Shown here: in pieces, positions 30,301 to 41,408 of the stretch
Position numbering within the stretch: position 1 is the stretch's first letter
Layout: every line of letters begins with the position of its first letter
Source of the DNA: Acanthamoeba castellanii str. Neff
Lineage: Eukaryota > Discosea > Longamoebia > Acanthamoebidae
NCBI RefSeq assembly: GCF_000313135.1
Contig: NW_004457343.1
Span: forward strand, 287,016 to 343,427
DNA: 56,412 nucleotides
Direction of reading: 5' to 3'
Program-made: the position numbers and the translations under genes
Notes under the pieces: generated by a model
What the model saw: the letters and a program-made list of their open reading frames with translations, nothing else
Databases searched by the model: none
What the model was told of the DNA's origin: nothing

Positions 30301-32423
30301 AAAATCTTCTTGCCTGTCGTCGCCAAATTGATGACGAAAATGAGGTTTAGTTACTGCATTCAAATAAATAAAGAGGTAAATAGGCACACAGGGACCCTCC
30401 AGCGTACCACTGCTCTTGGTCACGTAGAAGCCCGCGGAGGGCATCGCATCTGAGTCACCTTGCTTGAGGGTGACCGTGGCGGTCAGGTCCTTCTTCACCG
30501 TCAACATGAACTGGGGGTTGTTCCTCCATGTCCAGTGGTTGATGCAACCACCCGCAGTGTCTCCCTTCCAATCACCCTGAGGCAAGCACCAAGAGTCAGA
30601 TCCACGGGCGGAGCCCCCAATAACGCGAAAAGACTGTCGTTGGTACCTCGAGCGTGAGATCCTTGACCTCCTGCAGCTTCTTGATTTTGATCGCTTGGTC
30701 GGTGAGAATGGTGAGAGAGAACTTGCTCTCCCAGTTGGGATCGAACGTGCACGGAATGACCACAAACATGCTGTCGGGCTTCAAGACGCCGTTCCAGTGA
30801 GCTGCAGGGAGAGTCGGGGGATGAGTGCACACATCACCAAAAGGGCAGACCGCCGACACAGCAAGCCGGGCTTACCCTCTCTGGTGCTGGCGAACTCGGA
30901 TTTGGCGATGATGTCGCTAGTACTGATCTTGGGCATCTTGACGGATGCGGACGCTGCAATGGAGGTGGCCCGAGTCGCATTGAGCACACAGAGCAATCAC
31001 TAGACAATTCCACAGTAAGAAGAGAAGAGAAAGAGGCGTACAGGTCTTGGCAATATAGAAGCCGATGTGGTCGAAGTCGGTGCGTTCAGTTTGGGTGAGC
31101 AGCAGGTGGGTGTTGGTGGGGCTCGTCACTTGGAGCAAGAATTGCGGGTTGTTGGGGCAGGTTGCGTGGTTTTTGCAGCCTCCAGCGGACTTGCCGTTCC
31201 AGTCGCCCTGCACGCGTGCGGAAGAGAGCCGACGTTCAGCATGCATGGTCTACCTTCATGTTCAGCCCACCACCGCCACTCCTCCTTTCTCCATCCGTTT
31301 CTTCCGGCCATCCAGTCCAGTTGTAACTCCGTCCTCGTTCCATCGCGGTCACGAGGATCATGTTCTCTCCACCTCTCAAGGCCTTCTTCTGTCGTCCATA
31401 CGGCAGTCCATGCTGGGTCCATTCCATAAGTTTCTCCGTGATTGCCGCCATCGGCTTCATCTCATCAGCAGTGTCTTCTCCGAGGTGTGTCTCCGTCTTA
31501 GTTTCGTGTGGCCCATTTACTCTCTTTCTCTCTCTCTCTTCCTCCTCCTTGACCTCCACCGTACCTCAATCAATACGTGCTTCCACTCCTTGCTGGGCGA
31601 CAAAGGCTCCAGGGTGAGGGCGTCCGCCCCTTCGGTGGTGAAGGTCATTGTGAACTGTGGACGGATCACAAACGATGGATTAGCATTAATGAAAAACAAG
31701 AAGCAACATTTTCGCCGGGTAGAAAATGGAGATTGGGACTTGAAATTGAGATGAAAAGAGAGGAGACAGAACGCGCGGAAATTTTGAAGATGGAGAAGGT
31801 GGGAGAGTGGAAGATCGGTACCTTGCACTCGTGCTTCGGAAAAAATGTGCATGGAATAACGATGTATTGCACAGGCGAGGCCTCGAGGGTAACATCAAAG
31901 GCAACTGCGGGCGCAAGGAGATGAGATGAAGGAAGCAGGGCGCGCAAAGAAATGAATGAGCACAAGTTTGCCAACGTACCAGTTTTGCAGTCCTCAAAGG
32001 GGGCCTTGGCAATTAACTGGTCGCGTGACAGATTGAGCTGTCGTCGCCCGCTCCCTACAAAAAATGAATGGACGTTTCACGTGGCACGTGAGAAGCGGTT
32101 CGGGCTTTAGCCGACGCGAGGGTGAGGGTGAGGGTACCGTCGCTCTTGGCCACGTAGAAGCCAATGTGGTTCAAGTCTTCATCAATTTCCTGGGTCAATT
32201 TGATTGTGAGGTTGATCTTGCTCCTCACCGTCAAGAAGATCTGGGGGTTGAATCGCCAGGTGGAGTGATTCAAACAACCGCCGGCACTCTTGCCCCTCCA
32301 TTCGCCCTGCACGAATGAAGTGAACAACGAGGCAATGCCTTACAAACACCATGTTCCCGCCCCCAATATCCATTCATAAAATCAACAAACTCCCCTCCTT
32401 ACCTTGAACTTGTACGTCTTCAT
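27376..32423 (-). CDS. TKL protein kinase with four tandem calpain-domain-III modules
   Basis: The start is MKTYKFK at 32423 (a 21-nt exon). Four C2-like calpain III modules follow; each opens with a Gly-x-Trp...AGGC core: GEWRGKSAGGCLNH (32306), GDWNGKSAGGCKNH (31212), GDWKGDTAGGCINH (30573) and GQWVKGKTAGGCRNY (29974). Each core is followed by NPQ(F/I) and GFY strands, and each module closes with a paired strand such as YIVIPCTFFP or YAIIPCTFYP. Then comes a Lys/Glu-rich linker and a kinase with GQGGFGVVYK, VAVKKL, catalytic HRDLKSLNLL, DFGLSK, CAPEI and a complete C-lobe. HRDLKSxN marks the tyrosine-kinase-like group. No cysteine-protease domain is present. Calpain III modules bind calcium or acidic lipids in known proteins; a membrane- or calcium-tethered kinase is inference. 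About 20 exons chain without a break. Confidence 0.82.
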
Positions 32424-32815
32424 TCAGAACCAGGAGAGTGGAAACGAAGGCGCGAGTTATGTCCTTTGATTCGCTCTCTGACTCCCGCCGTTCTCGTGTG
32501 TGTTCGCCAAATCCAATCCACACAGCCACGAAGTCGCAGGCCTCTGCGAGCCAACACGAGGTCCCTCGGTTGTTGCCGTCCACCCAGGACGCACAAATTC
32601 CTTCATTCCGAACGAGCTACGACGCTGCCCGGTTATTTCGGTGCTTTTGATTCTCGCCGAAACCGACCAGTCAAATTCAAAGGTCCGGTGAAAGGTCCGA
32701 CGGGCGAGCAGGAAGGTGGCGAGGGCTGGCAGGATTTTTCTTTCTTCTTTCTTTTCCTCCCTCTCTCTTCTGGTGTATCGTCCATCCTCGGCCAGGGAAC
32801 CACTGCTGGACGGTC
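32424..32815. promoter_or_regulatory. Divergent promoter, calpain-III kinase / ribosomal protein S9
   Basis: 392 bp between the two start codons. A C/T-rich tract (about 32738-32772) sits just upstream of the ribosomal protein start, a position where such tracts often mark transcription starts of ribosomal protein genes. No other gene is seen. Confidence 0.5.
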
Positions 32816-33554
32816 ATGTCGATCAGAAACTGTATGTGATCCCGCTGAGACCTTGCACCCCGTTCCGCTGCACCTTTTTCTCGGTCCTAGTAGGACTCTT
32901 GTGCCGTGCCGTGGCGTAGTGGCGTCACGCATTGCCGTTTCATTCAATTAATCAAATGGCTGATTATGGTTGTGGTGTCACGCAGACGGTAAGACTGTTA
33001 AGACTCCTCGTCGCCCCTTCGAGAAGGAGCGTCTCGATCATGAGCTCAAGCTCATCGGCGAGTTCGGCCTCAAGAACAAGAGGGAGGTGTGGCGTGTCCA
33101 CTACGCCCTCTCGAAGGTGAGGAAGAACGCGCGTAAGCTGCTGACCCTCCCCGAGAAGCACCCCAAGCGCATCTTCGAAGGTTCCGCTATGCTCCGTCGC
33201 CTCCACCGCATGGGCGTCATGGAGGAGAGCAAGAACAAGCTCGATTACGTGCTGGCCCTCAAGATCAACGATTTCCTCGAGCGTCGCCTCCAGACCCAGG
33301 TCTTCAAGATTGGTCTGGCCAAGTCCATCCACCACGCCCGCGTCCTCATCCGCCAGCGTCACATCCGCGTCGGCAAGCAGATCGTCAACGTGCCCTCGTT
33401 CATCGTCCGTACCGACAGCCAGAAGCACGTCGACTTCGCCATCAACTCGCCCTTCGGCGGCGGTCGTCCTGGCCGTAACAAGAGGAAGAGGGTCAAGGCT
33501 AAGGCTGAGAAGGAGGCCGCCGGTGACGGTGGTGAGGAGGAGGAGGAGATCTAA
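32816..33554 (+). CDS. RPS9: 40S ribosomal protein S9 (uS4)
   Basis: Small-subunit protein that binds 18S rRNA early in assembly. The first coding exon is only 16 nt (32816-32831, MSIRN plus one base). The intron 32832-32985 is followed by exon 2 (32986-33554). The joined start reads [20 protein letters not shown], matching eukaryotic S9, while any start inside exon 2 would lose the conserved Y-G-K. Exon 2 carries KNKREVWRV, the S4 RNA-binding domain ([39 protein letters not shown]) and [10 protein letters not shown]. The C-terminal tail is basic then acidic ([10 protein letters not shown]), longer than in animals. About 194 residues. Confidence 0.96.
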
Positions 33555-33690
33555 ACTGCGCTCTCAAGACTCAAGCAAGGAGGTTCCCCTACTGCCCTTA
33601 CTCCCAGGGAGGTGCATAAATACAAAAAAATCAAAACAGCCCAGTCTTCTTCGCGATCTTCTCTTTCTTTACGGAACGAAATTGGTAAAA

Positions 33691-35203
33691 TCAGGCGGGG
33701 GCACCCCTTTCTTTCTCCTCCCATTCCGTTTTGGTGGTGCGGAAGCCGAACTCGCGCGTTCGTGTGAGCGTGGGTATCACCTTGCCTGGTCCCCTGTTCT
33801 GTCGTGGTTTGCGCTCCTGCTGGGCTTTGCCACCTCCCACGACCTTCTCTTGCTCAGCTGTCGCTTCGTTCTTCTCCACGCTTGCCGCGTCGGCCATGTC
33901 CACCATCTCCGTTCCGTTGTCATCCTCTTCGCTGCTCCTCTCCGTCACCGCATCAGTTACGTCTTCTGCGGAGCTCTCCGTCATGTCCGGCCTGGAGAAG
34001 GAAGGGTCGCTGCTCAGCCCAAAGAACGAAAGCGAAGGTGTGAACGATTCGGCGGGCGTACTCTGCCAGGGCGGGTCGAGGCACGACGTCCTTTTGCGAG
34101 AGTTGGATGCTCCCACTTCTCCTTCGCCGAGTGTCCTCTCGGTCGGGGCGGCGGAAGAGTTTGTTCAGGGCCATCTCTGTCTGATTGTCCAACCACTTGC
34201 CCAGCTTCTTCGTCTTCTTGTTCTTTCTCAGCAACTTGAACAGGTAGCCCTTCTTCCACGCTCCCTTCCGCACTGCACGCAAGAGTGTAAGAGACGTGCG
34301 AGTTGGGGTGGGGGCGGAAGAGGATCGTTGTTGTACCGAATAGAGGCCTAGTTATGGACACGAAAAAGAGGATCATGATCACCAACAAGAACACTGCCTG
34401 CGGATCTGAGCTCATGGTATCCCACTCCGAGTACGTCCTGGAGATGCGGTTGTGAGTGCAGTCATCTGACTCTAGTGCCCCGAGAGTGCGTACCACTGGC
34501 CATTGTAGCACATCTTTCCGTCTGATGGGTCGTACACTCCCTCCTCGCATATGACGCACACATGCTGGATACACGACAGACCAGCGCCGCACATGGCTCC
34601 TATTACCGCGCAGACAAACTGTCAACTGAAACGAACTACCACAGCCCCCAGCCGTCTCAGATCTTATCTACCTCCGTCGTAGGGGCAGGCCTTAGCGAAG
34701 AAAGGTGATAAACGTAGTGCTCTGCACCGAGCGTCGTCGGTGCAGTATTCGTTGACGCCACACAGCCGCCGTGAATCGTCAGCCCCCGCAGTGCCCGGCA
34801 CGCACTGCCCGCACTACAACCAACGCAGACCTTGAGCAAGGAGCGAAGAAAGCCGGGAATGGATAAGGAAGGGTACGAGTATGGGGCCTGAGCTGTTGCC
34901 GTCGGCGAAGTAAGGAACTTCACTCAGGCTGCAGTTGAAGTTCACCCGCTCAATGCTGTTTCTCTTAACTGCCGTGCGCTGCTCAGGTCCGGTGCACGTT
35001 CCTGCCACCGGCATGGTGCCATCCGGTTGCATGAAGCACTGTCCATGGAGGTGGAATTAACTACGGATGAATGCAGGGGGGGTGAGCTCTACACGAGCCT
35101 GTACCTGATTGGCCTGCGCCGTTCCTGCCAGCAGCAACATTGTCACGCAGAGAAGCGTGATGGCGGCAGCACTGAGTCGTTGTGCCACAAGTTGTCCGTC
35201 CAT
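33691..35203 (-). CDS. Cys-rich single-pass membrane protein with charged tail
   Basis: N-terminal signal peptide at 35203 (core ITLLCVTMLLLAGTAQA). The ectodomain exons carry about fifteen cysteines: YEC-free spacing such as CGQCVPGTAG, CGVNEYCTDDARC, CGAGLSCIQHVCVICEEG and GKMCYNGQW. Some segments resemble EGF/TNFR-like Cys patterns but I recognise no named domain. A transmembrane helix (AVFLLVIMILFFVSI) follows. The tail begins strongly basic (VRKGAWKKGYLFKLLRKNKK). After about 34150 the frame that looks coding (acidic, Glu/Lys-rich, ending ERGAPA at 33691) is shifted relative to the basic part, whose own frame stops at 33953. No intron fits the switch, so an indel is likely. The function could be a surface receptor or sensor; unknown. 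Confidence 0.6.
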
Positions 35204-35442
35204 CCCAAAACCCCTTCTCTATCTTCAAGTTTACGTCTTGCTCTGCCTCCTTGCCCCTGGCGTCCATTGATGAATCAGCCCAGTGCGCGATTGATGGCGC
35301 AATGGACACGCCTGCGGAATGCACACCCCACATTCCTTGGGAAAAGAAAGGAAACGAAAAAAGAAAAGAGAAGAGAAAAGTGCACCCTGCAACACGGCCT
35401 CCCAGGAGGCAAAACCAGAGCTGACCCTAAAAGAAGAAGAAG

Positions 35443-38099
35443 ATGGACAGAAGAGGGGGGTTGCAGTTGAGCGCGCTGACCTTCTTTCTGCCGCCCAGCA
35501 CCGATGGGGCGGTCAGCCCCAGGGAGGCGATGGCGGAGGGCCGCCTGCTTCTCCTGGCCGCGATATTGCTCTACTTCTTCGGGCTCAACTGGGTGTGGAT
35601 CGTGCTGGCCCACCCGCTGGGCCGCATGAACGACCTGCCCATCGTCGTGACCAACGCCCTCGTCTCGGGCAGTCTGTTGCTCATGCTACGGCGGGGCTTC
35701 TCCGCCACCACCATCATCACGCTCTGGGCCGCCTTCGTGCTATCCACCGCCTGCTGGGCCTGCGTGTGCCGACCCATCCTAGGTCTCGATAAATGGTACT
35801 TCTTATTGTTAATACCATCTCTCGCCCTATATATAGATATTTATTTATATACTAACAAAATATATTGTTTATTTGTTTAATAAACAATGGACGCACCAGG
35901 TTGCTGATCATCCCCATGCAAGTGTTCTTCGTGCTGGGGAGCCGCGCCGGCTCGCTGGCTCTGTCGGCAACCATAGCGCTGCACGTGCTGCTGCACGCCA
36001 ACCTGAAGTATATGATGGAGCTCATGTCCTGCGAGCCTTTCGTCAACGACCTCTTCTTCGAAGCCGAGGGGTGCACTCTCCCCGCACGCGGTTGTGTGAG
36101 CTTGCGCGTTTGTCGATGTTAGGTCTGACCGCGCATCACTCGACTGTCTCGATCACTTGTCCAGGCGGCTGTGGGCCAATCTATGTTTCGCCACCTACGT
36201 GGGCCTCTCCTGTGTTGGCTACGAGTGCGCTCGCACGCACGCCGAAGATGCCCTGCTGGAGGCACTCCATGAAAAGGACTGCATCAACTCTAGGCTCCGA
36301 GAGGCGGACAAGGCCAAGGAGCGCTTCCTCGCCAACACGAGTCACGGTAAAGTGCACCTTACCTCCTCGCAGTGAGCTTACTGCATTTGGGATTGCTGCT
36401 CATACCACTACACTACACTACACTACACTACACTACACTACACTACACTACACTACACTACACTACACTACACTACACGGCGATCAGAACTGAGGACGCC
36501 TCTGCACGGCATCCTGGCGATGATTCACGAGCTCCGCGAGGACACCCGGATCACCAGCAACGCAAAGCTGAGCGATGCCCTCGGCATCATCTCCGACTGC
36601 GCGGACCACCTGTACTCGCTCATCACCGACATTCTCGACTTTGAGATGCTCATGCGCGATCAGCCCGCGCTCAACGTCTCCAGCCTCTCCCTCACCGACG
36701 AAGTACTGCAGGTATCCCACACTCGACCCTGTCTACTGCCACTGTCGCTTTCAGGCTTGAGCGTGAGCTGGAACACTCACGCGGATCTCTTTCTCGTCGA
36801 CCAGGTATACAACGTGCTGGCGCCGCAAGCCAAGGAAAAGAATATTGCATTCGAGAAGGAGATCGACGTGAAGTATAACGCACGAATAGGCGACGCCCGC
36901 CGTCTGCGCCAAGTCCTCTATAACCTCGCGGCCAACGCCCTCAAATTTACGCCCGAAGGCGGCACCGTGCGCATATCCGTGCACGACTCTGCCCAAGAGG
37001 GCAAAAACAGCGAAGGCAGCGGCATCGGCGACAAGACCGACAACAACGATGACGACGACCTTGTTGTCCTGCAAGTGTCCGACACGGGCATTGGCATCGC
37101 TGACTCGCTGATGCCGAGCCTGTTCACGGTATCCAGCTCTCGCTCTCTACGGTTGGATCGGGCAAACATGCTCACATGACCGCCACCGGCTTGTGCAGGG
37201 ATTCTCGCAGGGCGACGCCTCGCTACGGCGCAAGTACGGTGGGAACGGCCTGGGCCTGGCCATCAGCAAACGACTCGTGGCGGCCATGCACGGCGACATC
37301 GAATGCTCGAGCAGACTGGGCTGCGGCTCCACGTTCACTGCGTTCGTGCGACTCCCCCGTGATGATGACCAGCCCAAAAAGCCCGCAGCGTTGAACCTTC
37401 GGGCGGCGCTGGTCGAGTGGCCGCGCGAGGGCACGGCAGCGCTGGCCAGCCCACGGTCAGCACCACACGCGGCCACCTCGAGCCAGCCCGAAGAGCACGA
37501 AAGCGAAGCCAAAAAGAATGAAGCGAAGGAGCTGGGAGAACAGCAAAGTCAAGAAGGGCCGAGAGACCGGCTCGAGGGCAGGCGGATACTGCTGGCGGAG
37601 GACAACATCGTCAACCAAAAGGTGGGCGTGCGCATGCTGCGCGCCCTCGGGTGCCAGCCGGTGGTGGCTGTAAACGGGGCCGAAGCGCTGAGCGCTATGA
37701 AGCGACACTACGACTGCCTCGGCGCCGCAGACCCCGAAGATCGCATCGACCTCGTGCTCATGGACTGCCAAATGCCCAGTACGCAGTAGAATCTGTGATC
37801 CGTGTGCGTGCGTGTGCGTGCGTGTGCGTGTTCACTTGGCATGCCACCCGACATCAACTCATCGCGTGCATTGCGCAGTCATGGACGGCTTTACTGCCAC
37901 GGAAGAGATCCGCAAACTGGAGGAGCACACTCGCAGCGAGAAGCCAGCGGAGGCGGATGCATGGTCTTCCAGTTGCGGAGGAGATCCGCCTCCGCTGGCT
38001 CTCACCGCCGGTACACCATCATCATACCGACGCCCCCAAGGCGGTCGGCCGAGGCTTCACGCTGTGCAGGTGGATCGCCGCGGGCTGACGATGTCATAA
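35443..38099 (+). CDS. Hybrid histidine kinase 1, six-TM sensor, receiver domain decayed
   Basis: Exons 35443-35795, 35900-36070, 36165-36346, 36488-36711, 36805-37128, 37199-37778 and 37879-38099. Exons 1-3 encode about six transmembrane helices. The HisKA box [17 protein letters not shown] is split by intron 3, which holds the CACTA repeat. The ATPase domain shows the N box [16 protein letters not shown] and the G2 box [11 protein letters not shown]. The receiver has the acidic pair AEDN, the phospho-acceptor VLMDCQMP and LALTAG, but after that the frame leaves the consensus and stops without the conserved Lys seen in the paralogue (FLSKPLN). A 17-bp inverted repeat lies in this damaged part. 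The kinase core looks intact. Phosphorelay output through this receiver is doubtful. Paralogue next door. Confidence 0.82.
36406..36478 (+). repeat. (CACTA)n pentanucleotide microsatellite in HK1 intron
   Basis: About 14 uninterrupted copies of CACTA within the intron that splits the HisKA box. Nearly perfect, so likely unstable in length. Confidence 0.95.
37942..38000. repeat. Perfect 17-bp inverted repeat inside the HK1 receiver
   Basis: AGCCAGCGGAGGCGGAT at 37942-37958 is repeated in reverse complement at 37984-38000, separated by 25 bases. It sits exactly where the receiver loses its consensus. It could fold as a hairpin in DNA or RNA. Confidence 0.9.
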
Positions 38100-38381
38100 G
38101 GCTCACTGCAATCCTTCTCCGGTGTCGTGATCGTGTCTCGATGGCCGTTTTACTTGTGCGCCTCTCTTTCCATCAATTTTATGCCAACGCTCGCGTTTCT
38201 TTCTTTGCTCAATTCTTTAGCGGAAGCTGCACGGCCACGGATAGGTCGTGTCCCTCTCGCCGCACACTGCGTGGGACTTGCTCCTCTCTCCTCATTTTCA
38301 TCTTTTCGTTCATCTCGAAGGGAGCAAACCGTTTTTATTTTTCATCTTTTCATTCTTCACTTTCGGTGGAGCCACCGCGAT

Positions 38382-41300
38382 ATGGAGGCCGTGCTGCGGG
38401 TGGGGCGGTGGATCGCCGATGGTCGGCACTGCCACGCGCAGGAGGAACGCCGGCGCACCCTCTTCGCCGTCCTTCTCATTCACTTCTTCTTTCTCGGCAT
38501 CTTCTGGTTGATCACGGAGGCCCTCTTCGGCGCGGACGTGGAGGATGAGGAAGAGAGCAGCGAACAAGTCCACCTCCTGCATCCGTATCAGCTGCAGTAC
38601 CACTCGCTTCAGGTGGCGAACTACCACCTCAGCAATCTTCTACACATGCATCATCTGCGCCATTTCTCCATGCTGGTGCTCAACTCGCTCGTTGCCGCGA
38701 TCCTGCTCATCATGCTGGCCAAGCAAGCACCGCTGCACCGGGTCATGGGCCTCTGGGTGGCCTACATCTACGCCCACGCTTTCTACTTTGGCCTCTACCG
38801 TCCTCACCTCGGCACCGAAAAATGGCACACCACCCTTTAAAATATTTATTTATTTATTCTCATTTACTTTTATTCATTTTTCTTTTCTCGTGTGACTGAT
38901 AGATCAATCATTTTTTTGCATTAACTTTCTTCAGCTTTTTGATAAATCAATATAAAATGAAATAAAATAGCAAGATTTATTTTTTAATTAATAAAAAATG
39001 TGCAGGTTCCTTGTGCTGCCGCTGCAGGTGTTCTTTGGGCTGGGCGCGACGCCCGGCACGCTGTCGCTCGGCTGCTCGTTCGTCCTCCAGATGCTCCTCT
39101 TCTATGCCCGCCAGTTCATCCCCATGCCCCCGATCGTCGTCGACGCACCTGCGTGCGCCCACCCACTACCATCATCAGCTCTCTCCCCTCTTCTGTTCAA
39201 GCTTGCTTGATGATGGTGATTGTCGTTGTTGACACTCGCGGTGTCGCGTCTGGAATGCGCAGGAATTTTGTGGTCAATCTGGCATTCATCACGTGCGTGG
39301 GCCTGTCGTGCGCGGGCTACGAGTACGTGCGCGCCTATGCACTCGACCGGATGGAGACCGCGCTCGACGAGGCCAGGCGCGCCAACAAGAACCTCAAGCA
39401 CGCCATCAAAGTCAAAGAGCGATTCCTCGCCAACGTGAGCCATGGTACCTGTGTGTCGTGCGTGTCGTGTGTGTGCACAACTCTAATGCTGCGAGCACGC
39501 GGCTTCGTGTGTGCAGAGCTGCGTACGCCCATGCACGGCATATTATCGACGGTGGAGGACATGGTGCACACTACCAAAGTGCGCCGGAGCCACAAGCTGC
39601 GCGAGGCGGTGACCCTGATCGCCGACTGCAGCGACCACCTGTGCACTGTCATCAACGACATTCTCGACTTCCAGACGCTCGACACCGATCAGATTCGCCT
39701 CGAGCGACTGCCCTTTGATATCGTCGAACAGATCGAACAGGTGCGCCTAATGCTGCTGATCATGATGATGATGACCGTAGTTTTTGGCGTCTAATGCTCT
39801 CCGTCTCGTCTCCGTCATCAGGTTTGCCAGATGGTGATGGCATCGTCGAAAAGCATCAAGCAGCTTCACTTCGAGAAAAAGATCGACATCGCCAATTCGC
39901 TTCGAATGGGCGACCCGCGCCGCACCCGGCAGATCATCTACAACCTCCTCTCCAACGCCTTCAAGTTCACCGCACACAACGGCAGCGTGCGTCTGGAGGC
40001 TCATGAGGATAGTGCCAACGCGGAATTCGTTGTGATTCGAATCTCCGACACAGGCACGCCTCGTGTGTCGTGCGTGTCGTGCGATGGCCTGACTGACGTT
40101 TCTGATGATCCACAGGAATCGGCATGAGCGAGGAGTGTATGAGACAGATCTTCCTCGTACGTCGCCACATGCCAGTTGTGCCCGCGCGCTGCGCTGGACT
40201 GACTTGGGCGAGTGTTCGCGCGCACGATGACACAGGGCTTTTCGCAGGGCGACACGTCGCTGAGGCGCGAGTACGGCGGAAGCGGCCTCGGGCTGGCCAT
40301 CAGCAAGCGGCTCGCCGAGGCCATGGGCGGCAAGATCGAATGCCAGAGCCGCGTGGGCGAGGGCTCCCTGTTCGTCCTCACCCTGCGACTGCCGCTCGCG
40401 TCGCACCTGGCACACTTTGGCGCCGCCGCGGCAGCGGGCGTCGCGTCCACGCTCCCCCGCAGCCGCGACTCGTCACTGGCGCTCTCGAAGCAGTGCGAAG
40501 CCGTCGGCGCCCAGACGCGCCAGGAGCTGGGCCAGCCCAACCACCGCAGCGAGTCGAGCCGACAAGAAGTAGAAGCAGAAAAGACGAAGGAAAAGCTCGC
40601 CGACGCCGACAACAAAAGAGCGAAGCCGAAAGCGGAGACGAAAGAAAACGGCGGCAAGAAGCAGCAGGCGACGACGGCGACGCCGGAGGACCGGAAGAGC
40701 TCGGGGCTGAAGGGCAAGCGGGTGCTGCTGGTGGAGGACAACCAAGTCAACCAGAAGGTGGGCGTGCGCATGCTCAATTCGCTCGGCTGCGAGGCGATCG
40801 TAGCGGCCAACGGCCTGGAAGCGGTCAACGCCGTCGAGCGACACTACGATGCCGGCATTCGCGAGCACGCCGACGGGCCGGACCGCAAGACCGACGCCGG
40901 CGAACCGGCCTCAGAAAAAGAGAACGGCAGCGACGAGAGCAACCACGAGAAGGAAAGGAGAGCCAACCACATCGACCTCGTACTGATGGACTGTCAGATG
41001 CCAGGTACCACACACACCGCACACACCGCACTCAAGACATTCACACTCACTTGGGGGTCGATGCCAGTGATGGATGGGTTCAAGGCGACGGCGAGGATAC
41101 GAAAGCTGGAGCGCCAGATTGGCGAGCAACAGTCGGGAGACGCGGGAGCTGCGACGCCCCACATCCCCATCCTCGCGCTCACCGCATCCGCCACGACTGA
41201 GTACCAGCAGAAGTGCGCGCGCCAGGGCATGGACGACTTCCTCTCTAAGGTTCTGCTCTGACTCGCACATGTCCGGTTGTAGGTGCTCGATCTAACGCTT

Positions 41301-41408
41301 CTTCTGTTATCTTGTCTGGTGGTACGACAGCCGCTGAATCGGGCGACGCTGTCCAGAACGCTGGGCAAGTGGCTGCTCGGCGAAGAAGAGCAGGAGAAGC
41401 AAGCGTGA
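38382..41408 (+). CDS. Hybrid histidine kinase 2, six-TM sensor with intact receiver
   Basis: Exons 38382-38824, 39006-39152, 39263-39444, 39517-39740, 39822-40053, 40116-40156, 40236-41004, 41068-41249 and 41331-41408. The layout matches HK1: about six transmembrane helices, HisKA box FLANVSHELRTPMHGIL split by an intron at the same codon, N box NLLSNAFKF, DTGIGM, G2 box YGGSGLGLAIS, a charged linker, and a receiver with [18 protein letters not shown] and the conserved Lys in DDFLSKPLN. The signal sensed is unknown; the membrane part has no named domain. Two introns (38825-39005 and 40054-40115) must begin with GC to restore the conserved W-F-L-V-L and DTGIGM reading. HK1 and HK2 are a tandem duplication. 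Confidence 0.88.
38825..39005 (+). other. GC-AG intron in HK2 (intron 1)
   Basis: Splicing ...AAATG|GCACACC...TGTGCAG|GTTCC joins Lys-Trp to Phe-Leu-Val-Leu-Pro, matching HK1, where the same intron starts AAATG|GTACTT. AT-rich, 181 bp. Confidence 0.75.
40054..40115 (+). other. GC-AG intron in HK2 (intron 5)
   Basis: Splicing ...GACACAG|GCACGCC...CCACAG|GAATCGG rebuilds DTGIGM, the G1 box of the ATPase domain. GT donors nearby would insert residues or shift the frame. Confidence 0.75.

Noticed and set aside
36406..36478. CACTA motif suggesting the end of a CACTA-type DNA transposon
   Set aside because: It is a simple pentamer repeat inside an intron, with no inverted termini, target duplication or transposase nearby.
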